A stretch of 42,056 bases of DNA from Myceligenerans salitolerans (GTDB taxonomy: Bacteria; Actinomycetota; Actinomycetes; Actinomycetales; Cellulomonadaceae): positions 1 to 42,056 of the forward strand of contig NZ_JAFMPK010000022.1 of assembly GCF_017349295.1 (NCBI RefSeq), read 5' to 3'. A model generated the notes under the pieces. The model was given only the letters and a program-made list of their open reading frames with translations. It was not told the DNA's origin and did not search any database. Shown here one piece after another: positions 25,094-33,021 of this stretch. Made by a program: the position numbers and the translations under genes. How positions within the stretch are numbered: the first letter of the stretch is position 1; the number at the start of each line of letters is the position of its first letter.

Positions 25094-25295
25094 CGTGGCG
25101 CCGGCCGCCGTGGCAGGGCCGCGTGCTCACGCGCTGTCCCGTGCACTGTCCGGGTGAGCCCGGCCCACGGACCGACGTGGCGCGATGGTGCCGGCCGGCA
25201 CGTCCGCCCGTGGTCCTGCCGGGCTCGACCAGAGTTCATGACACGGTCGCGTCCGGTACACGCCGATGTCGTCCGGGTGTCCTTGGCTCGTGGAC

Positions 25296-27545
25296 ATGAG
25301 GACGACACGACGATCCGTACTCCTGCGTGCCGGCGCGGCCGCGTGCGCCGTGGCGGTCACGCTGCCGCTCGCCACCGCCGCGCACGCGGCCGGGGGCCGG
25401 CCCGGCCACGACGGGCCGCGCAAGGGCACCCATCTGACGGCGACGCTGGCCGGCCGGGCGACCCTCTCGGCGGACCATCTGGCCGAGGGTCCGCCGTCGG
25501 GTGCCGAGGCGGCCGCCGCCAACGGCCGTCAGGGACCGTGGCCGGGGCAGGTCATCCCGGGGTTCTCCGCGATGATCGACAACGGCGACGGGACGTTCTG
25601 GGCCCAGCCGGACAACGGGTTCGGGGCGAAGGGCAACTCCTCCGACTTCCTGCTGCGCAACTACCTGGTGCGGCCGGACTGGGACACCGGACGCTCCGGT
25701 TCCGGAGAGATCGAGATCCTCGACCACATCACGTACAACGACGCGAACCACGTCCTGGACTTCGAGATCGTCCGCGGGGACACGCGGGAGCGCCTGCTCA
25801 CGGGTGCCGACTTCGACATCGAGTCCGTGGTCCGAGCCGCCGACGGCACACTCTGGGTGGGTGACGAGTTCGGCCCGTTCCTCCTGCACTTCGCCGCCGA
25901 CGGCACGCTGCTGGAGCCGCCGGTCGAGTTCCCGGGCGGGCGCTCGCCGCAGAACCCGTACCTGGCCGAGGGCGAGACGCCGGACGTCGCCGCGTCGCGT
26001 GGTTTCGAGGCCATGGCGTCGAGCCGCGGTGGCCGCTACCTGTACCCGGTGGTCGAGGGGGCGCTGGCCGGCGACGACGAGCGGCGCCGCCGCTGGATCC
26101 ACCAGTTCGACACCCGCACCGGCGAGTACACCGATCGGCGCTGGGCGTACGAGACCGACCGGGAGGCCGACGTCATCGGTGACGCGTTCATGACCGGGCG
26201 GCACACGATGCTCCTGCTCGAGCGCGACGACTTCCAGGGCGCGGCGTCCGTGGTCAAACGCGTCTACGAGGTCGACCTGCGCACACGGGGCCGTGACGGG
26301 TTCGTGCGCAAGGAGCTCGTGCTCGACGCGCTGGGTATCGCCAATCCGCGCGGCATCGACGCCGGTGAGGGCTACGGCCTGGGGGAGACGTTCGGCCTGC
26401 CGGTGCAGTCGTTCGAGACGGTCCTGTTCGTCGACCGCGACACCTTGCTCATCGGCAACGACAACAACTATCCGTCCAACGACGCGCGTGTACCGGGCGT
26501 GCCGGACGACACCGAGATGGCGCTGGTCGACCTGAGGCGTGAGCGCGTGACGGACGACGGCGTCACCGTCGTCGGTCACCGTGGCGCCTCGGGCTATCGC
26601 CCGGAGCACACTCTCGCCGCCTACGAGCAGGCGATCCTGCAGTGCGCGGACTACATCGAGCCGGATCTGGTCCCGACGTCCGACGGCGTGCTGGTGGCCC
26701 GGCACGAGAACGAGATCAGCGGTACGACGGACGTCGCCGACCGTCCCGAGTTCGCCGACCGGCGCACCACCAAGACGATCGACGGGAGTGAGATCACCGG
26801 CTGGTTCACGGAGGACTTCACGCTCGCCGAGCTGCGCACGCTTCGCGCCACCGAGCGCCTGCCGCAGGACCGTCCGGGCAACACGGCCTTCGACGGCCTG
26901 TACCAGGTCCCGACCCTGGACGAGGTGCTCGACCTCGCCCGCAACAGCCGCACCTGCGACGGCGCGCCGGTGGGCGTCTACCCGGAGACGAAGCACCCCA
27001 CGTACTTCGACTCCGTGGGCCTGTCCCTCGAAGAACCGCTCGTGGCCGAGCTGCGCCGGAACGGCTTCGCCGGCTCCCGTGCTCCGGTCGTCATCCAGTC
27101 GTTCGAGGTGGGGAACCTGATCGAGCTCTCCCGCACGACCGACGTGCGGCTCGCGCAGCTCATCGCCGGGTCGGGCGCCCCGTACGATCTCGTCGCCGCC
27201 GGCGACGAGCGCACCTACGCGGACCTCGTGACGCCGGAGGGCCTGGCCGACATCGCCCGGTACGCCGACGGCATCGGCGCGTCGAAGGGCGTCCTGATCC
27301 CGCGGGACGACGACGGCCGCCTCGCGGGCCCCACGCCGGTCATCGGCGACGCCCACGCCGCGGGCCTCGACGTCCACGGCTGGACGTTCCGGGCCGAGAA
27401 CCAGTTCCTGCCCACGGACCTGCGCTCCTCCGACGACCCCACGGAGCCGGGTGACCTGGACGCCGAGATCGACGCGTTCCTCGACGCGGGGATGGACGGC
27501 TTCTTCACCGACCATCCGGACCTGGGCGCCGCCGCGGTGGAGTGA
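25296..27545 (+). CDS. Secreted phytase-like esterase / glycerophosphodiesterase fusion
   Basis: The 749-residue protein starts with a twin-arginine-type signal (TTRRSVLLRAG, then a hydrophobic stretch and AHAA near 30-32). Residues about 80-415 are an esterase-like/phytase-like beta-propeller domain (GFSAMIDNGDGTFWAQPDNGFG, then DEFGPF). From about 423 a glycerophosphodiester phosphodiesterase domain follows, with the catalytic HRGASG (His428), PEHT and IEPD motifs and a late HGWTF. The role is likely release of phosphate or glycerol phosphate from organic phosphodiesters outside the cell. The ATG at 25296 was preferred to one at 25266 as it begins the signal peptide. A strong hairpin follows. 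Confidence 0.9.
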   Translation: MRTTRRSVLLRAGAAACAVAVTLPLATAAHAAGGRPGHDGPRKGTHLTATLAGRATLSADHLAEGPPSGAEAAAANGRQGPWPGQVIPGFSAMIDNGDGTFWAQPDNGFGAKGNSSDFLLRNYLVRPDWDTGRSGSGEIEILDHITYNDANHVLDFEIVRGDTRERLLTGADFDIESVVRAADGTLWVGDEFGPFLLHFAADGTLLEPPVEFPGGRSPQNPYLAEGETPDVAASRGFEAMASSRGGRYLYPVVEGALAGDDERRRRWIHQFDTRTGEYTDRRWAYETDREADVIGDAFMTGRHTMLLLERDDFQGAASVVKRVYEVDLRTRGRDGFVRKELVLDALGIANPRGIDAGEGYGLGETFGLPVQSFETVLFVDRDTLLIGNDNNYPSNDARVPGVPDDTEMALVDLRRERVTDDGVTVVGHRGASGYRPEHTLAAYEQAILQCADYIEPDLVPTSDGVLVARHENEISGTTDVADRPEFADRRTTKTIDGSEITGWFTEDFTLAELRTLRATERLPQDRPGNTAFDGLYQVPTLDEVLDLARNSRTCDGAPVGVYPETKHPTYFDSVGLSLEEPLVAELRRNGFAGSRAPVVIQSFEVGNLIELSRTTDVRLAQLIAGSGAPYDLVAAGDERTYADLVTPEGLADIARYADGIGASKGVLIPRDDDGRLAGPTPVIGDAHAAGLDVHGWTFRAENQFLPTDLRSSDDPTEPGDLDAEIDAFLDAGMDGFFTDHPDLGAAAVE

Positions 27546-27561
27546 CCACGCCCGAGGTCGC

Positions 27562-27603
27562 CGCCGGGGTGGCAGGTCTGCTGCAGGACCGGCCACCCCG
27601 GCG
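27562..27603. terminator. Bidirectional hairpin terminator
   Basis: CGCCGGGGTGGC (27562-27573) pairs exactly with GCCACCCCGGCG (27592-27603), a 12-bp stem with an 18-base loop. It lies in the 70-base gap between the convergent glycerophosphodiesterase and lysG genes, so it can serve both. Confidence 0.8.
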
Positions 27604-27615
27604 CCGCCCGGACTC

Positions 27616-28557
27616 TCAGTGCTCCTGCACGAGCTGTCGCCGTGCCTCGGTCAGCAGCGCGTCCGAGACGGCGTCGAGCGTCGTCGAGCGCAGCCGCCAC
27701 TGCTGCAGGTACAGCCGCACGTCGACGGACGGTGCGGCGGGGTCCAGGGGGACGACGTCGCCCCCGGACAGCACCGGACCGGTGCGCAGGTCCTGCACCA
27801 TGCCCCAGCCCAGTCCGAGCCGGAGGGCCTCCAGGTACTCGGGGGTGCTGGGCACATACGTGCGCGGGGGAGCCGGCAGAGCGGAGCCGGTCCGCGCCGA
27901 GTACTCCCGCAGCCACTGGTCCTGCAGGTCGTCGTGCCGGTCGAACACGAGCATCGGGGCGCGCGACAAGGCATCGGCGGTGACGCCCGCCGGGAACCAG
28001 CGCTCGAGAACGGCCGGTGTGGCCATCGCCCGGTACGGCATCACGCCGAGCGGCCGCGACGTACATCCCTGGACGGGCTCCGCCTGCGCCGTGATCGCCG
28101 CCATGACGATGCCCTGGGGCAGCAGGTCGACCGTGCGCTCCTGGTCCTCTCGGTAGATGTCGAGCACGACACCGGGCACGCGGGCCAGCGCGGGCAGTAC
28201 CCAGGTGGCGAGCGAGTCGGCGTTGATGGCGATGGGGACGCTGACGGGCCGTGGCGCCCGGCGCCCGCCGTCGGCCCCGTCGAGGTCCGGCCCGAGGCCG
28301 GCGGCGTGCAGTTCGGCCGCCGCCTCCGCGGCGAGCAGGTCCGACTGTCGGGCCAGGCGCAGCAACGTCCGGCCCGGCACGGTCGGCGTCACGGGCCTCG
28401 TGCGTCGTACGAGGACCCCGCCTGCGGCGTTCTCCAGCGCGCGGATGCGCTGGCTCACCGCCGACGGTGTCACGTGCAGCACCCGGGCGGCGCCCTCGAA
28501 CGACCCCTCGCCGACGACGGCGGCCAGGGCCTCGAGCTGTGCGGAATCCCAGCGCAT
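27616..28557 (-). CDS. lysG: LysR-type regulator, LysG/ArgP group
   Basis: The 313-residue protein has the N-terminal helix-turn-helix of LysR regulators (LEALAAVVGEGSFEGAAR, then VTPSAVSQRIRALE) and a ligand-binding domain with VPIAINADSLATWVLPAL, a hallmark of the LysG/ArgP/IciA group that senses lysine, arginine and histidine. It is divergent from lysE, the classical arrangement in which LysG activates the exporter when basic amino acids build up. A -10 box TAGACT on this strand (28569-28564) lies 6 bases before the ATG and no ribosome binding site is seen, so the message may be leaderless. Confidence 0.9.
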   Translation of the reverse strand: MRWDSAQLEALAAVVGEGSFEGAARVLHVTPSAVSQRIRALENAAGGVLVRRTRPVTPTVPGRTLLRLARQSDLLAAEAAAELHAAGLGPDLDGADGGRRAPRPVSVPIAINADSLATWVLPALARVPGVVLDIYREDQERTVDLLPQGIVMAAITAQAEPVQGCTSRPLGVMPYRAMATPAVLERWFPAGVTADALSRAPMLVFDRHDDLQDQWLREYSARTGSALPAPPRTYVPSTPEYLEALRLGLGWGMVQDLRTGPVLSGGDVVPLDPAAPSVDVRLYLQQWRLRSTTLDAVSDALLTEARRQLVQEH

Positions 28558-28563
28558 GCCGGG

Positions 28564-28591
28564 AGTCTAGGCCAGATGAAGAGCTGCTTCA
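28564..28591. promoter_or_regulatory. lysG -10 box and LysG-type site in the divergent region
   Basis: On the minus strand TAGACT (28569-28564) is followed by CCCGGC and the lysG ATG. Next to it is the symmetric element TGAAG-AGCTG-CTTCA (28577-28591), with a further CTTCA copy at 28616-28620. The 90-base intergenic region must hold both promoters, and the symmetric element is a candidate LysG site. Confidence 0.5.
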
Positions 28592-28647
28592 CCGACGTCA
28601 GGAACGTTCGCTGGACTTCATCGTGCTGCGAGGGTTGGCTGGACGAC

Positions 28648-29328
28648 ATGACCGCAGCACTTCTCGCCGGCCTCGGGTTCGGTCTCTCGCTCATCGTCGC
28701 CATCGGTCCGCAGAACGCGTACGTCCTGCGTCAGGGCGCACTGCGTGATCACGTCGGACTGGTCGTGGTGCTGTGCGCGGCGTCGGACACGGTGCTGATC
28801 ACGGCCGGGGTGGGCGGTATGGGCGGCGCGATCCAGACGGTCCCGTGGCTGGTGGAGCTCATGCGCTGGTCGGGCGCCGCGGTCGTGCTCGGCTACGGCG
28901 TGCTGGCGGCCGTCCGTGCGGTCCGGGGTTCCGCGGCACTGCCGATGCGGGACGGCGGCTCCGCGGCGTCTGCCCCGGCGCCGGCGGCGGGAGCCGTGGC
29001 AGGCGGTGCGACCCGCCTCGCCGTCCGGGCGCCGGCGGCTCGCCGGATCGCGGTGGCCGGTACGGCGCTCGCCCTGACCTGGCTGAACCCGCACGTCTAC
29101 CTCGACACGCTGGTGCTGATGGGCGGCATCGGTTCCACGTACGGTGACCAGCGGTGGTGGTTCGCCGTGGGCGCGGTGTGCGCGAGCTGGGCCTGGTTCG
29201 CGGCGATCGGCTTCGGTGCGGCACGTCTGTCCGCCGTGCTCGCGCGGCCGATCGCCTGGCGGGTGCTGGACGGGGTGATCGCCGTGATCATGGTGACGGT
29301 CGCGGTGGGCCTGATCCTGGGCGGATGA
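28648..29328 (+). CDS. lysE: LysE family basic amino acid exporter
   Basis: LysE exports L-lysine and L-arginine using the membrane potential. The 226-residue protein has five to six membrane segments and the family signatures AIGPQNAYVLRQG (18-30) and TWLNPHVYLDT (144-154). Between the third and fourth segments is an unusually Ala/Gly-rich loop (about 95-135). The ATG at 28648 follows the lysG-lysE divergent region. It converges with the MFS gene, with only 8 bases between the stops. Its closeness to the arginine genes suggests arginine export, but lysine is equally possible. Confidence 0.92.
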   Translation: MTAALLAGLGFGLSLIVAIGPQNAYVLRQGALRDHVGLVVVLCAASDTVLITAGVGGMGGAIQTVPWLVELMRWSGAAVVLGYGVLAAVRAVRGSAALPMRDGGSAASAPAPAAGAVAGGATRLAVRAPAARRIAVAGTALALTWLNPHVYLDTLVLMGGIGSTYGDQRWWFAVGAVCASWAWFAAIGFGAARLSAVLARPIAWRVLDGVIAVIMVTVAVGLILGG

Positions 29329-29336
29329 GGGGCGGG

Positions 29337-30725
29337 TCAGCCCACGGCAGGGTGCACCGCTTCGGAAGCGTCTTCCCGCGCCTGCCCCGGGCCGGTCGGC
29401 GAGTGCCCGTCGGTGTCGCCGGCGTCCTGCGCGTCGTCGGGCGCCACGTCGATCCGTGCCAGCGACCGGCGCGCGGCGGGCACGGCGAGGATCGCCCCGA
29501 CCACGACGAACAGCAGCAGCCCGGCCACGACGAGCAGCGACTCCACGGAGAACCGGTCGGCCAGCGGGCCGAACACCACCATCGACAGGGGCATCGCGAC
29601 CGTCATGACGATCCCCACGAACCCGAACACGCGACCCTGCATCTCGGGCTCCACGCGCTCCTGGATGATGGTCATCGACGGCGTGCTCTGGGCGGCGAAC
29701 ATGACACCGATCAGCAGGCCGATCACGAAGAACACCCACATGTTGGTCGAGATGCCCAGGCCGAAGACGAGCGCACCCGTGGCGAGCACCGAACCGACCA
29801 GGAGCCTCACCCGGCGCTTGATGCGTGGGCCGACCGCGGCCATCACCAGGCCGCCCAGGAGCATGCCGCAGCCCCAGAACAGTTCGTTGGCGGTCAGCTT
29901 CCACACCTCGTCGCCGAACGTGCGGGTCACCATGAGCGGCGTGAGGTAGCTCGGCGCCCCGACGAGGAACATCGTGAGCGCGAACAGGATCATGAGCCAG
30001 CGGATGGGCGAGTGCGCCCGGATGTACCGGACCCCGGCGGCCAGATCCCCGAAGTAGGAGACCGGCCCGTCGTCGGACCGCACCAGCTGCGGCACCGCGA
30101 CCAGCGCGAGCATGCCGACACCCACCAGGGCCGTGGCGACGTCCAGGAAGAACACCGTCACGATGTCGAAGTTGGCGTAGACGGCGGCCGCCGCGGCCGG
30201 GGCGACGAGCATCATCCCGGACTGGACCGACTGGAACATACCGTTCACCCGCATCAGCTGATCAGGCGGTGTGATCTGCGGGATCATCGCGCTGACCGCC
30301 GGTGTCTGGATACCCGCGAAGACCGACCGCACGGCCAGCGCCGCGTAGATCACCCAGAGCGAGTCGACGCCCGACAACATCAGCAGGGCCAGACCCAGCG
30401 TCGCGAGCGCGATCACCGTGTCCGACCCCATGATGAGGAGCTTGCGATGGTGCCGGTCGGCCCACACGCCGCCGAAGACCGACACGAATGCCTGCGGCAG
30501 CATGCCGAACACGATGCTCAGCATCAGCACCGAGCCCGACCGGGTCTCGATCGTCAGGTGCCACATGACCGCGAACATCACGATCATGGAGCCGAGCAGG
30601 GAGATGGTCTGCCCGACCAGGAACAGAGCGACGTTCCTCTTCCAGCCGGGCATCGGCGGCCCGGTCCGCGGCCCGGTGGCCGGCTCGGGCGCCGGCCCGG
30701 TGGTCTCACTCACGTTCACGCTCAT
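29337..30725 (-). CDS. MFS transporter (MFS_3/EntS-like exporter)
   Basis: The 462-residue protein is a 12-segment major facilitator of the exporter group that includes siderophore and macrolide exporters. The loop motif GVWADRHHRKLL is motif A, and PAVSAMIPQITPPDQLMRVNG is typical of this group. The second half has the matching loop (GPRIKRRVRLL), and the C-terminal 45 residues are disordered and acidic. The substrate is unknown. The ATG at 30725 and a GTG at 30749 are both possible starts; neither has a well-spaced ribosome site. It is divergent from tyrS. Confidence 0.87.
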   Translation of the reverse strand: MSVNVSETTGPAPEPATGPRTGPPMPGWKRNVALFLVGQTISLLGSMIVMFAVMWHLTIETRSGSVLMLSIVFGMLPQAFVSVFGGVWADRHHRKLLIMGSDTVIALATLGLALLMLSGVDSLWVIYAALAVRSVFAGIQTPAVSAMIPQITPPDQLMRVNGMFQSVQSGMMLVAPAAAAAVYANFDIVTVFFLDVATALVGVGMLALVAVPQLVRSDDGPVSYFGDLAAGVRYIRAHSPIRWLMILFALTMFLVGAPSYLTPLMVTRTFGDEVWKLTANELFWGCGMLLGGLVMAAVGPRIKRRVRLLVGSVLATGALVFGLGISTNMWVFFVIGLLIGVMFAAQSTPSMTIIQERVEPEMQGRVFGFVGIVMTVAMPLSMVVFGPLADRFSVESLLVVAGLLLFVVVGAILAVPAARRSLARIDVAPDDAQDAGDTDGHSPTGPGQAREDASEAVHPAVG

Positions 30726-30959
30726 GTCCTGTTCGACGACGACTCCCACCGGAACTCATCGGCCCATGGCGAACCCGTTGCCGGAGATCATCATGGCTCA
30801 CCGGTACGGCCGGCCACCGCACGAGATCGGGGCAGGCCGCCGCGCGGCGTCGGGCAGACTAGGGGCTGTGGCCGGCAGGGACCGCCCCCGGGACGGAAGC
30901 CCTGTGAAACCATCCCGCCATCCGCACGGATCGCGGCGAACCGAATCCGAGGAGTAGAA

Positions 30960-32222
30960 GTGACGACCGACGTGCTCGACGAGCTGCACTGGCGAGGCCT
31001 GGTGGCGCAGACCACCGACGAGGCCGCGCTGCGAACTGCGCTGTCCGAGGGCACGGTCTCGTATTACGTGGGTTTCGACCCGACGGCGCCGAGCCTGCAC
31101 ATCGGCAATCTCGTGCAGATCCTCACCGCGAGGCGCCTGCAGGACGCCGGGCACAAGCCCTACCTGCTCGTCGGCGGTGCGACCGGCCTCATCGGCGACC
31201 CCCGCGACTCCGGTGAGCGCGTCCTCAACTCGCCCGACGTCGTCGCCGGCTGGGTCGACAAGATCCGCTCGCAGATCGAGCCGTTCCTCGACTTCGGCGG
31301 TGAGAACGGCGCCACCATGGTGAACAACCTGGACTGGACCGCACCCATGAGCGCGATCGAGTTCCTGCGGGACATCGGCAAGTACTTCCGGATGGGCACC
31401 ATGCTGTCCAAGGAGATCGTGGCTCGCCGCCTCAACTCGGAGGAGGGCATCAGCTACACCGAGTTCAGCTACCAGGTGCTTCAGGGCATGGACTACCGGG
31501 AACTGCACGGCCGGCACGGGATCACGCTCCAGCTCGGCGGGAACGACCAGTGGGGCAACCTGCTGGCCGGCGTGGAGCTTCTCCGCAAGTCCGAGGGCGT
31601 CTCCGCGCACGCCCTCACGACGCCGCTCATCACCAAGGCCGACGGCACCAAGTTCGGCAAGTCCGAGGGCGGGTCGGTCTGGCTCGACCCCGACATGACG
31701 AGTCCCTACGCCTTCTACCAGTTCTGGCTCAACCAGGCGGACGCCGACGTCGTGAACTACCTCAAGGTGTTCACGTTCCGCGACCAGGAGGAGATCGCCG
31801 CCCTGGAGCGAGCGGTGGAGGAACGGCCGTTCGCCCGCGAGGCGCAGCGGGCGCTGGCGGGCGACGTCACCACCCTGGTGCACGGCGCGGCCGCGACCGA
31901 GGCCGTCATCGCGGCCAGCCAGGCACTGTTCGGGCGTGGCGAACTGACCGGGCTGGACGAGCGTACGCTCGCCGGCGCCGTGGGTGAGCTGCCGCGGGTG
32001 ACGGCGAAGGCCGGGGATCTCGTCGTCGATCTGCTCGCCGGGTCGGGGATCGTCGCCTCCAAGGGCGAGGCGCGGCGAGCGGTGAAGGAGGGCGGCGCCT
32101 ACGTGAACAACGTCAAGGTGACCGCCGAGGATCAGGCGCTCACGACCGAGGACCTCCTGCACGGGCGGTTCGCGGTGCTGCGTCGGGGCAAGAAGACCCT
32201 GGCGGTCGCCGCCGCGGAGTGA
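30960..32222 (+). CDS. tyrS: Tyrosine-tRNA ligase
   Basis: TyrS charges tRNA-Tyr. The 420-residue class I synthetase has the HIGH-type motif LHIGN (46-50) in FDPTAPSLHIGN, the tyrosine-binding SYQVLQGMDY and QLGGNDQWGN, the KMSKS-type loop KFGKS, and a C-terminal S4 RNA-binding domain (GIVASKGEARRAVKEGGAYVN). The GTG at 30960 has GAGGAG correctly spaced before it; the longer open frame upstream runs through the MFS gene's shadow. The 200-base leader shows no T-box motif. Two hairpins follow the gene. Confidence 0.97.
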   Translation: MTTDVLDELHWRGLVAQTTDEAALRTALSEGTVSYYVGFDPTAPSLHIGNLVQILTARRLQDAGHKPYLLVGGATGLIGDPRDSGERVLNSPDVVAGWVDKIRSQIEPFLDFGGENGATMVNNLDWTAPMSAIEFLRDIGKYFRMGTMLSKEIVARRLNSEEGISYTEFSYQVLQGMDYRELHGRHGITLQLGGNDQWGNLLAGVELLRKSEGVSAHALTTPLITKADGTKFGKSEGGSVWLDPDMTSPYAFYQFWLNQADADVVNYLKVFTFRDQEEIAALERAVEERPFAREAQRALAGDVTTLVHGAAATEAVIAASQALFGRGELTGLDERTLAGAVGELPRVTAKAGDLVVDLLAGSGIVASKGEARRAVKEGGAYVNNVKVTAEDQALTTEDLLHGRFAVLRRGKKTLAVAAAE

Positions 32223-32235
32223 CCCGGAGCGACAG

Positions 32236-32275
32236 GTGGTGCCGCCGTCCGCCGGAGCCTGGGCGGCGGCATCAC
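32236..32275 (+). terminator. tyrS terminator hairpin
   Basis: GTGGTGCCGCCGTCC (32236-32250) and GGGCGGCGGCATCAC (32261-32275) form a 15-bp stem with two G-U pairs and a 10-base loop, beginning 13 bases after the tyrS stop. Confidence 0.7.
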
Positions 32276-32288
32276 GTCCTCCACGGCC

Positions 32289-32309
32289 GCGCTGCCCGGC
32301 GGGCAGCGC
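32289..32309. terminator. Second hairpin, likely for the TetR gene
   Basis: GCGCTGCCC (32289-32297) and GGGCAGCGC (32301-32309) form a perfect 9-bp stem with a 3-base loop. It lies 15 bases past the stop of the convergent TetR gene. Confidence 0.65.
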
Positions 32310-32324
32310 AGGGCCGGGACCCTC

Positions 32325-32906
32325 TCAGGCCGCGGTGACGGTGCCGGCAAGATCCGCGAGCTCGGCGAGCGCCTCGTGCTGCAGGTCCACCAGGTCGCGC
32401 GTCGTCCCGGGAGCGATCCACCGTTCGAACGCCGTGGAGAAGACGGAGACGACGAGATCGCCCGCGAGGCGGGCGCGGAGGTCAGGAATTCCGTGCGCGG
32501 AAAGGGCCCCGGTGACGGCCCGTGCGAGCACGGCCAGCTTGAGTTGCTCGCGTTCCTGGAGCGCGGCGTGCGCGGTGATGACCGCGTACCGGGCGCGGGC
32601 GCGATCCCGCCCGCGTGCCTCCTGCAGCGCGTGGCACGCGGCGTCGAGCGCCCGCGCGGCGAGGTCCATCGCGGTCGTGCCGGGTGGGGCGTCCGCGATC
32701 GCGCCGACGAAGCTCGCCTGGAACTCCTGCTGTCCGGCGAACAGCACCTCGCGCTTGTCGCCGTAGTGCCGGAAGAAGGTGCGCTCGGTCACGCCGGCGC
32801 GCTCGGCGATGTCGGCCACCGTGGTGGCGTCGTACCCGTTCTCGGTGAACAGCTCGATCGCCGCCTGCTGCAGCCGCCCGGTCGATCCCGGTCTCCAACG
32901 CGCCAT
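32325..32906 (-). CDS. TetR family transcriptional repressor
   Basis: The 193-residue protein has an N-terminal TetR helix-turn-helix (LQQAAIELFTENGYDATTVA, then AERAGVTERTFFRHYGDK) and an Ala-rich helical ligand domain of about 140 residues. The ligand is unknown. The ATG at 32906 (MARWRPG) is preferred to one at 32915 because TACGAT (32919-32914) is a good -10 box 7 bases before it, with CTGACA 18 bases further up, which predicts a leaderless message. That -35 box lies within operator 1, so the protein probably represses itself and the divergent epimerase gene. Confidence 0.92.
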   Translation of the reverse strand: MARWRPGSTGRLQQAAIELFTENGYDATTVADIAERAGVTERTFFRHYGDKREVLFAGQQEFQASFVGAIADAPPGTTAMDLAARALDAACHALQEARGRDRARARYAVITAHAALQEREQLKLAVLARAVTGALSAHGIPDLRARLAGDLVVSVFSTAFERWIAPGTTRDLVDLQHEALAELADLAGTVTAA

Positions 32907-32934
32907 GCCTCGCATCGTAGTGGCACCCCGCCCG

Positions 32935-32955
32935 TGATGTCAGGTTCTGACATCA
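32935..32955. promoter_or_regulatory. TetR operator copy 1
   Basis: TGATGTCAG and CTGACATCA, separated by GTT, form a perfect 9-bp-arm palindrome between the divergent TetR and epimerase genes. The predicted -35 box of the TetR gene (CTGACA on the minus strand) lies inside it. Confidence 0.75.
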
Positions 32956-32968
32956 GTGCTAGGCTGAT

Positions 32969-32989
32969 TGATGTCAGAAACTGACTTCG
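32969..32989. promoter_or_regulatory. TetR operator copy 2
   Basis: TGATGTCAG-AAA-CTGACTTCG repeats operator 1 with two mismatches in the right arm. Its centre is 34 bases from that of operator 1, about three helical turns. It covers the predicted transcription start of the epimerase gene, whose -10 box is likely TAGGCT (32960-32965). Confidence 0.7.
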
Positions 32990-33021
32990 TAGCACCAGAT
33001 CCCCAGGAAGGGAGCGCCACC

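Noticed and set aside
30750-30959. T-box in the tyrS leader
   Set aside because: The conserved antiterminator bases are absent; only a short CAGGG/CCCTG pairing is present.
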